From Sedimentisphaerales bacterium (lineage in GTDB: Bacteria > Planctomycetota > Phycisphaerae > Sedimentisphaerales > SM23-30), in the NCBI GenBank assembly GCA_016932145.1, contig JAFGDI010000073.1:1-11469 (forward strand): DNA of 11,469 nucleotides, given 5' to 3'. Of this stretch, positions 7,180 through 11,469 are shown piece by piece. Position 1 is the stretch's first letter, and every line of letters begins with the position of its first letter. Under the pieces are notes generated by a model. That model did no database searches. It worked only from the letters and a program-made list of their open reading frames with translations, and was not told where the DNA came from. Made by a program: the position numbers and the translations under genes.

Positions 7180-7959
7180 TTATTTCTTTGCAGGATATTT
7201 GACTACATCGTCAATTTTGTGTGTTTTAAGAATACCATCAAGGGTGCCATCAGTTCTTATCTTCTGCAAACCATCATTGAATGTCTTTATAGTAGCTTCT
7301 ACATTTGGTGCTTTCTTGGAAAATGCTATAAATAGCTGCTTATGGTCGAGAACCGGCTCAACTACCTCAACTTTATCAAGGAATGGTTTGAGTACATCAT
7401 CTTTACCCATAAAGTATTTAGCAACCAGAGGATCTACAATAGCCACATCAACCTTACCAGAGATTAGATTTGTAAGGTTAGCCAGATCATCCTTGGCCAC
7501 TACCTTGGTGAGGTCTGTTGCCTCGTCGATCTCTTTGGTATTTATATAATCAGCGATAACACCGATCTTGTATGGCTTGAGCTCTTCAACTTTACCAGTA
7601 TAATTGAATTGAGTGGTCTTAAGTTTGAGAAAAGCCATAGCACCGCAAGGCATTGGATCTGAAAGAATAAAATCTGCCTTGAAATTGGGATTGTCATAGC
7701 AACCCAGCAGACCATTAACATTACCCATCTTGGCCAGCTCAACAGCTTTGGCCCAGGGGAGAAATGCTATAGTCGGAGGCTCATTTCCGGCAGCCTTTTC
7801 TGCCGCAATAACTATTTCAGCCAGAAAACCATTTCCCGGCATCTTACTGCCTATGTACGGTTCCCACTCCAGCGTAGTAAGTTTGATCTTTTCGGCCTGG
7901 ACAAAAGCTGTCAGTGATAGAACTAAAGCCAAAACGATACCTGTAAATCTTTTTCCCAT
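7180..7959 (-). CDS. Periplasmic solute-binding protein, family 3
   Basis: Secreted periplasmic binding protein of the SBP_bac_3 fold (amino-acid/polar-compound binding type), 259 residues. The signal peptide MGKRFTGIVLALVLSLTAFV-QA is cleaved near A22/E23. The mature protein starts IKLTTLEWEPYIG and continues to NGFLAEIV, the usual first strand and ligand-lip region. It then shows LPWAKAVE, the hinge-type VDVAIVDP (170-177) and the closing helix TDGTLDGILKTH (236-247). Two cysteines (C87, C105) might form a disulfide. A strong ribosome site GAGGAG (complement of 7968-7973) lies eight bases before the ATG. No permease or ATPase gene is nearby, so it may serve sensing or work with a transporter elsewhere. 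Its position between a chemoreceptor and a porin gene favours a sensing role. The ligand cannot be told from sequence. Confidence 0.85.
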   Translation of the reverse strand: MGKRFTGIVLALVLSLTAFVQAEKIKLTTLEWEPYIGSKMPGNGFLAEIVIAAEKAAGNEPPTIAFLPWAKAVELAKMGNVNGLLGCYDNPNFKADFILSDPMPCGAMAFLKLKTTQFNYTGKVEELKPYKIGVIADYINTKEIDEATDLTKVVAKDDLANLTNLISGKVDVAIVDPLVAKYFMGKDDVLKPFLDKVEVVEPVLDHKQLFIAFSKKAPNVEATIKTFNDGLQKIRTDGTLDGILKTHKIDDVVKYPAKK

Positions 7960-7989
7960 TGTAATTACTCCTCAGTAAAAAGGGTTTAT

Positions 7990-8055
7990 ATGCTGAATTT
8001 GATCATGCCGGGACCTCCCCGGTACACACTATTTTTCTTTTTATATTTTCAGCAT
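7990..8055. repeat. Nested inverted repeats between chemoreceptor and binding-protein genes
   Basis: Outer arms ATGCTGAA (7990-7997) and TTCAGCAT (8048-8055) are perfect 8-bp complements 50 bp apart. They enclose an inner GC-rich hairpin CCGGG/CCCGG with a 5-base loop (8008-8022). On the minus-strand transcript no U-run follows, so it is not a plain terminator. It could be an intercistronic mRNA structure or attenuator, or a short dispersed element. Confidence 0.55.
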
Positions 8056-8062
8056 TGAGCTT

Positions 8063-9976
8063 TTATCTGTTTTTGTTTATTGAATCGGAAATACCTACCA
8101 GCACTGCCAGATCAACAACAATATTACTCATTGTTTCTGCCTGCGAGGTTAACTGCTCAGAAGCAGAAGCTGATTCCTCAGCACTGGCTGCCACCTGTTG
8201 CGTCATAGAATCCATCTGCGAGATAGCCTTATTGATCTGATCAACACCTAATGCCTGCTGATCTGAAGACAAAACGATATTAGATACATTATTACTTACC
8301 AGAGTAACATTTTCATGAGTAAGGCGTATCTTCTCGGCAGCAGCCTGGGTAAATTCATTACCCTGATGCGAGAGCTTAACATTAGTTTCGATAAGATTAG
8401 CTGTTTCCTTAGCAGCAGTGGCAGAACGCTGGGCCAGATTACGCACCTCTTCTGCAACTACAGCAAACCCCTTGCCATGCTCTCCGGCACGAGCCGCTTC
8501 AACCGCAGCATTTAATGCCAGCAGATTTGTCTGGAAGGCAATATCTTCGATCGTCTTGATAATACTGGATACCTGACCGGAAGATTCGAGAACAGCATTC
8601 ATGGTCTCAACCATTTTATCCATAGCTTCACCAGTCTGGTTAACCGTAGCATTGGTTTCGATCATAAGTTTGTTAACCTCATTGGCACTGGCGGCATTTG
8701 ACTTTGCCTGACTGGCCAGTTCTTCCAGACTGGCCGCTGACTCTTCCAGGCTGGCCGCCTGCTTAGTAGAACTATCTGCCAGATGACAGCTAGTCTCTGA
8801 TATCTGCATCGAAGCTGAATGCAACTGGTCAGATGCAGCAGCGAGATTTACCGCCGCATTATGCACCGGCCTTGAAATACTGGCAGAAACAAACCAGAGC
8901 AGGACCAGAGCAAGCACCACACAGCCCAGACCTATACCAATCATCAGAAACATACTCAATTGTGCCTGTTGGAGCTGTTTATTGGCAGCGGCCAGAACTA
9001 TCGATTCTGGAACCTGAGCTACAACTGTCCAGGGCGTCGTTGAGCTGCCAATAGCTATCGGCACCCGGGCCCGATACAAATTTGTACCTTCTTCATTAAC
9101 TACTCTTACTTCCTGACTGTCAGCACTGCCAGCAGCAGACTTATAGCCGCTAAATACCGCCTGGACTGTCTTACCACGAGCCTCTGGCTTGTTAGTTACA
9201 CTGGCCAATACATCGTTATTACTGATAAGGGCAACAATACCATTGCCGCTATAGAAATTTTTCACATCATCTGTTATTGTCTGCATAGAGTCGAGCCTGA
9301 CATCTACGCCGGCGATACCATAAAATACGCCATCAACCACTATAGGCGATACCAGAGAAGTGATCAATGTCTGATCTCCCCGAACTATATATGTAAAGGG
9401 ATTGGTAATAAAATCAGACTTACTCTGTCTGGGTACCGCATAATAATCTGAGGTACGAGGATTGGTCGGAACCAGATTTTTGCTATCATAATTAGCTAAC
9501 GCCTCTGTTGCCAGATTACCCTCCATGTCACGATACCAATAAGGCACAAACCGCCCGGTACTGTCATGGCCTGTAGAATTTACAAATATAGCATCCATCT
9601 CATCAATGGCATCTGGCTCCCAGGCGGTAAATACACCTACGAACTGTTGATGCCGAGCTAATACTATCTTCAAAATAGAATTTACTTCTGACCGGCCGAT
9701 CTCTATCTTATTGACCTTATCCTTAACACCGGAAAAAGTCTGGGCCATAGTACGGGCTACATCCATAGCCGTTTCCAGATTAGACTCTATCTTAGAGGCC
9801 TGATTCTGGGCAACCTGGGTCAGATATGATTTCGCCTGCGAAACCGCCTCCTCCTGCGTTGCATTGGCAGCATTTCGCATGGAAAATACCGCATAACTTA
9901 TTATTACGGTAGCTGTCAACAATAAACATGCCCCCGACCAGGCCGCTATTCTCATTTTAATCGTCTTAATATGCAT
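8063..9976 (-). CDS. Methyl-accepting chemotaxis protein, dCache type without HAMP
   Basis: Inner-membrane chemoreceptor, 637 residues, signalling to CheA/CheW. A first transmembrane helix (~10-32) precedes a large periplasmic region (~40-330) of double-Cache type; FVPYWYRD (143-150) and GIAGVDVRLD (220-229) are typical landmarks. The second transmembrane helix is ~340-363. The cytoplasmic helical hairpin has the conserved tip EDIAFQTNLLALNAAVEAAR (477-496) followed by GKGFAVVAEEVRNLA (501-515). Likely methylation segments are ASLEESAASLEELASQA (408-424) and SAEESASASEQLTSQA (598-613). After the second transmembrane helix only a short linker (364-~400) precedes the signalling coiled coil, with no recognisable HAMP domain. 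There is no C-terminal CheR-docking pentapeptide. AGAGGT lies six bases before the ATG (complement of 9983-9988). It is the first gene of the minus-strand trio. The ligand is unknown. Confidence 0.93.
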   Translation of the reverse strand: MHIKTIKMRIAAWSGACLLLTATVIISYAVFSMRNAANATQEEAVSQAKSYLTQVAQNQASKIESNLETAMDVARTMAQTFSGVKDKVNKIEIGRSEVNSILKIVLARHQQFVGVFTAWEPDAIDEMDAIFVNSTGHDSTGRFVPYWYRDMEGNLATEALANYDSKNLVPTNPRTSDYYAVPRQSKSDFITNPFTYIVRGDQTLITSLVSPIVVDGVFYGIAGVDVRLDSMQTITDDVKNFYSGNGIVALISNNDVLASVTNKPEARGKTVQAVFSGYKSAAGSADSQEVRVVNEEGTNLYRARVPIAIGSSTTPWTVVAQVPESIVLAAANKQLQQAQLSMFLMIGIGLGCVVLALVLLWFVSASISRPVHNAAVNLAAASDQLHSASMQISETSCHLADSSTKQAASLEESAASLEELASQAKSNAASANEVNKLMIETNATVNQTGEAMDKMVETMNAVLESSGQVSSIIKTIEDIAFQTNLLALNAAVEAARAGEHGKGFAVVAEEVRNLAQRSATAAKETANLIETNVKLSHQGNEFTQAAAEKIRLTHENVTLVSNNVSNIVLSSDQQALGVDQINKAISQMDSMTQQVAASAEESASASEQLTSQAETMSNIVVDLAVLVGISDSINKNR

Positions 9977-10010
9977 TACATTACCTCTTTGCTATTTATT
10001 ATCACTACCT

Positions 10011-10033
10011 GTCTGCTAATTTACGAAGCAGAC
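10011..10033 (-). promoter_or_regulatory. Leader hairpin upstream of the chemoreceptor start
   Basis: GTCTGCT (10011-10017) and AGCAGAC (10027-10033) are perfect 7-bp arms with a 9-base loop, ending 22 bases before the ribosome site of the chemoreceptor gene. If transcription begins near 10031, the hairpin would lie at the extreme 5' end of the mRNA and could protect it. Otherwise it is an operator-like palindrome. Confidence 0.45.
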
Positions 10034-10037
10034 TCTA

Positions 10038-10064
10038 ATACCTGACTTTTTTTACTTAACTTTA
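10038..10064 (-). promoter_or_regulatory. Possible sigma28 (FliA)-type promoter for the chemoreceptor operon
   Basis: On the minus strand TAAAGTTA (10064-10057) matches seven of eight bases of the sigma28 -35 element. After exactly 11 bases comes TCAGGTAT (10045-10038), matching four of eight of the GCCGATAA -10 element. The poor -10 keeps confidence low. The placement, about 60-90 bases before a chemoreceptor start, is what makes it worth listing. Confidence 0.3.
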
Positions 10065-10168
10065 TCCCCCCAGATATTGCTCTACCTTACCTAAAGCTCT
10101 TTATAGCGATTCAGTTTGGAATTACTGTTTCACTGAACCGCCAAGTGTATCGACCTGAAAACAAAGTG

Positions 10169-10192
10169 ACTTAATTATTTTAATGATTAAGT
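10169..10192. repeat. AT-rich palindrome ACTTAAT/ATTAAGT
   Basis: Perfect 7-bp arms with a 10-base spacer, about 50 bp before the possible small ORF at 10240. Operator-like in form, but such AT-rich palindromes also arise by chance. Confidence 0.35.
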
Positions 10193-10239
10193 AATGAACA
10201 CCCGGATAAAACCTGGCAAATTAGCAGGAGAATAATATT

Positions 10240-10326
10240 ATGATTGAGCTAATCGATTTTATAAGCAACATTTACAATAAAAAAAAACCAACAGAGCATA
10301 TAAAGTTAATAGTACATAAAATATAA
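10240..10326 (+). CDS. Possible 28-codon small ORF
   Basis: ATG at 10240 is preceded by AGGAG (10226-10230) with nine bases between, a good ribosome site. The frame is open for 28 codons to TAA. The peptide starts MIELIDFISNIYNKKK and ends HIKLIVHKI: lysine-rich with alternating hydrophobic residues. No family is recognised. The ribosome site and isolated position are the only support. Chance occurrence in AT-rich spacer DNA is a serious alternative. Confidence 0.25.
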   Translation: MIELIDFISNIYNKKKPTEHIKLIVHKI

Positions 10327-10393
10327 TCTTTCAGGATATAGGACCATAAAAATACCAAAAAACGCAGCACAATCCGAAGAATCTGTCCTATAA

Positions 10394-10680
10394 CTACCGT
10401 ATTAAAACTATCTCACGATCTGCACTCACCCAGGCATTGTTAATCTGACCCTTGCCAAAAATCAGTAAATGCATTTTATGTCCCTGATGACGCTCAAAAA
10501 TAAAATAACCGACACAGGTTGCACTTTCCTGCAACAATAACCACTGAATACTCGCTTAATATCATTTTCGGCTGAGAAAATTGCATCATAACGACATGGA
10601 TTGTTCATTAGAGTAAAAAGGATATTTTGTACGGCAGGCTTTTTTTGTTGCTCAATAATGCAAGTCTGGTATATTTTTGT
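10394..10680 (-). pseudogene. Possible frameshifted gene remnant, unknown family
   Basis: Two overlapping minus-strand frames both read like protein. The upstream one (10680 down to 10465) includes EQQKKPAVQNILFTLMNNPC and then YDAIFSAENDIKRVFS. The downstream one (10555 to the TAG at 10394) includes WLLLQESATCVGYFIFERHQ, then KMHLLIFGKGQINNAWVSAD and ends REIVLIR. A single frame change around 10535-10555 would join them into about 90 residues. The only ATG in the first frame, at 10608, has no ribosome site, and an in-frame TGA precedes the frame at 10681-10683. It looks like the 3' end of a decayed gene. The family was not recognised, and chance open frames cannot be excluded. Confidence 0.3.
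10648..10675 (+). promoter_or_regulatory. Weak candidate promoter for the GH3 gene
   Basis: TTGCTC (10648-10653), 16 bp, then TATATT (10670-10675): five of six matches in the -10 but only three of six in the -35. A small TTGT-TC-ACAA palindrome (10677-10686) lies just downstream, where a repressor could act. Both are weak signals. Confidence 0.25.
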
Positions 10681-10748
10681 TCACAAGACCAGGAGTTTAA
10701 TTCTTAACACACCAACAAATTAATACACTGAACAGGAAAGGTTGTTTT

Positions 10749-11469
10749 ATGTCGCGAATCACTAATTACATTGAACATTGTCGCCGGGGATTGATACCGG
10801 GCTTAATCTTAGTTCTCAGCCTCATCAGCCAGATGGCACTGGCCCAGCAATTAACAGACCAGGAGGTGGAAGCCAAAGTAGATAGTTTTCTAAATAAGAT
10901 GACCTTAGAAGAAAAACTGCTCTATATTGGCGGTTATGAAGATTTTTATATCAGGCCGATACCTCGCCTGGGACTACCAGCGATAAGAATGGCTGATGGT
11001 CCGATCGGGGTGAGGAATGCCGGCAAATCAACGCAGTATCCGGCATGTATAGCTCTGGCCGCCAGTTGGAACGACCAGCTCGCTCGTGCTTATGGCGAGT
11101 CATTAGGCAGGGACAGCCGGGCTCGGGGTGTACATATTTTACTGGCACCGGGCATGAACATATATCGCAACCCGCTTTGTGGTCGAAACTTTGAATACAC
11201 AGGCGAAGACCCGGTTCTGGCAGCCCGTATGGGTTACGGTCTCATCACTGGCATACAGTCTCAGGGTGTACTGGCAACAGCCAAGCATTTTGCTGCCAAT
11301 AATCAGGATTATCGCCGGTTCGACTCGAATTCGGTGATCGACGAAAGGACCTTGCACGAGATATACTTCCCGGCATTTAAGGCAGCAGTACAAAAAGCAA
11401 AGGCCGCCTGCGTAATGTGTGCCTACAACCTGCTCAATGGCGACTGGTGTTCAGCGAATAAATATCTCA
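10749..11469 (+). CDS. Secreted GH3 beta-glycosidase, 5' part
   Basis: First 240 codons of a glycoside hydrolase family 3 enzyme (beta-glucosidase/xylosidase type), cut by the window end. AGGAAAGG lies seven bases before the ATG. An N-terminal basic stretch and hydrophobic core (LIPGLILVLSLISQMALA) form a signal peptide cleaved near A32/Q33, so it acts outside the cytoplasm. Family landmarks are readable in order: MTLEEKLLYIGG (51-62), the substrate-binding aspartate in MADGPIGVRN (D83), GRNFEYTGEDP (145-155, R146), the KHF motif with K179-H180 followed by AANNQDYRR, VIDERTLHEIYFPAF (196-210) and VMCAYNLLNG (222-231). The nucleophile aspartate (SDW-type motif) would lie beyond the window. It releases sugars from the non-reducing ends of plant or algal oligosaccharides; exact specificity cannot be read from this part. 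Confidence 0.93.
   Translation, partial: MSRITNYIEHCRRGLIPGLILVLSLISQMALAQQLTDQEVEAKVDSFLNKMTLEEKLLYIGGYEDFYIRPIPRLGLPAIRMADGPIGVRNAGKSTQYPACIALAASWNDQLARAYGESLGRDSRARGVHILLAPGMNIYRNPLCGRNFEYTGEDPVLAARMGYGLITGIQSQGVLATAKHFAANNQDYRRFDSNSVIDERTLHEIYFPAFKAAVQKAKAACVMCAYNLLNGDWCSANKYL

Larger units (their letters stand above)
9977..10748. other. Divergent spacer between chemoreceptor and GH3 genes
   Basis: This 772-bp spacer separates divergently transcribed genes. It contains a possible minus-strand sigma28-type promoter and leader hairpin (10011-10064), a TTCAGT/ACTGAA inverted repeat (10110-10137), an AT-rich palindrome ACTTAAT/ATTAAGT (10169-10192), a possible small ORF (10240-10326), a possible frameshifted gene remnant on the minus strand (10394-10680) and the GH3 promoter zone (about 10640-10748). 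Nothing else recognisable was seen. Confidence 0.6.

Noticed and set aside
7199..7549. Plus-strand 116-codon frame
   Set aside because: Antisense shadow of the solute-binding-protein gene, serine-rich and without a ribosome site.
8008..8040. Plus-strand terminator (GC hairpin followed by T-rich DNA)
   Set aside because: No plus-strand gene ends nearby and the T-rich stretch starts nine bases after the stem; it is better described as part of the nested inverted repeat.
7960..8062. Riboswitch (for example c-di-GMP class) before the binding-protein gene
   Set aside because: The hairpins lack the conserved motifs of any riboswitch class I could recognise.
10951..11393. Minus-strand frames opposite the GH3 gene
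   Set aside because: They are antisense to a clearly coding GH3 reading frame.

Overview
The window comes from a Gram-negative (diderm) bacterium. It encodes an outer-membrane beta-barrel protein ending in phenylalanine, exported proteins with ordinary signal peptides, and a Trk-type potassium system. Base composition looks intermediate (not calculated). The antiporter/USP/EIIA fusion, the HAMP-less chemoreceptor and spacers full of small palindromes would suit a Planctomycetota (Phycisphaerae-like) or other environmental bacterium. That taxonomic guess is inference only; there is no rRNA or tRNA here to anchor it.

Left part (1-6160, plus strand): an ion-homeostasis cluster. A TTG-started CPA2 cation:proton antiporter carries a long cytoplasmic tail that reads as a USP domain, a degenerate USP-like domain and a C-terminal PTS EIIA type-2-like domain. 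After a 767-bp spacer rich in small hairpins and short repeats come trkA (two RCK modules) and trkH (K+ channel subunit with all four selectivity-filter glycines), behind a good sigma70-type promoter. In E. coli the free-standing EIIA-Ntr protein binds TrkA, so an EIIA-like domain tied to a cation antiporter and encoded beside trkA-trkH is the most interesting arrangement in the window.

Middle part (6191-9976, minus strand): three co-oriented genes, read as chemoreceptor, then a family-3 periplasmic solute-binding protein, then a TorF-like outer-membrane porin, closed by a strong rho-independent terminator at 6191-6236. No ABC permease or ATPase is present. The trio could form an outer membrane to periplasm to chemoreceptor sensing route. 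The chemoreceptor is preceded by a possible sigma28-type promoter and a leader hairpin. A nested inverted repeat sits between the chemoreceptor and binding-protein genes.

Right part (9977-11469): a 772-bp spacer holding a possible 28-codon small ORF, short palindromes and a possible frameshifted gene remnant on the minus strand. It is followed by the first 240 codons of a secreted family GH3 beta-glycosidase, which runs off the window end.

No CRISPR array, insertion sequence, tRNA or rRNA was recognised.
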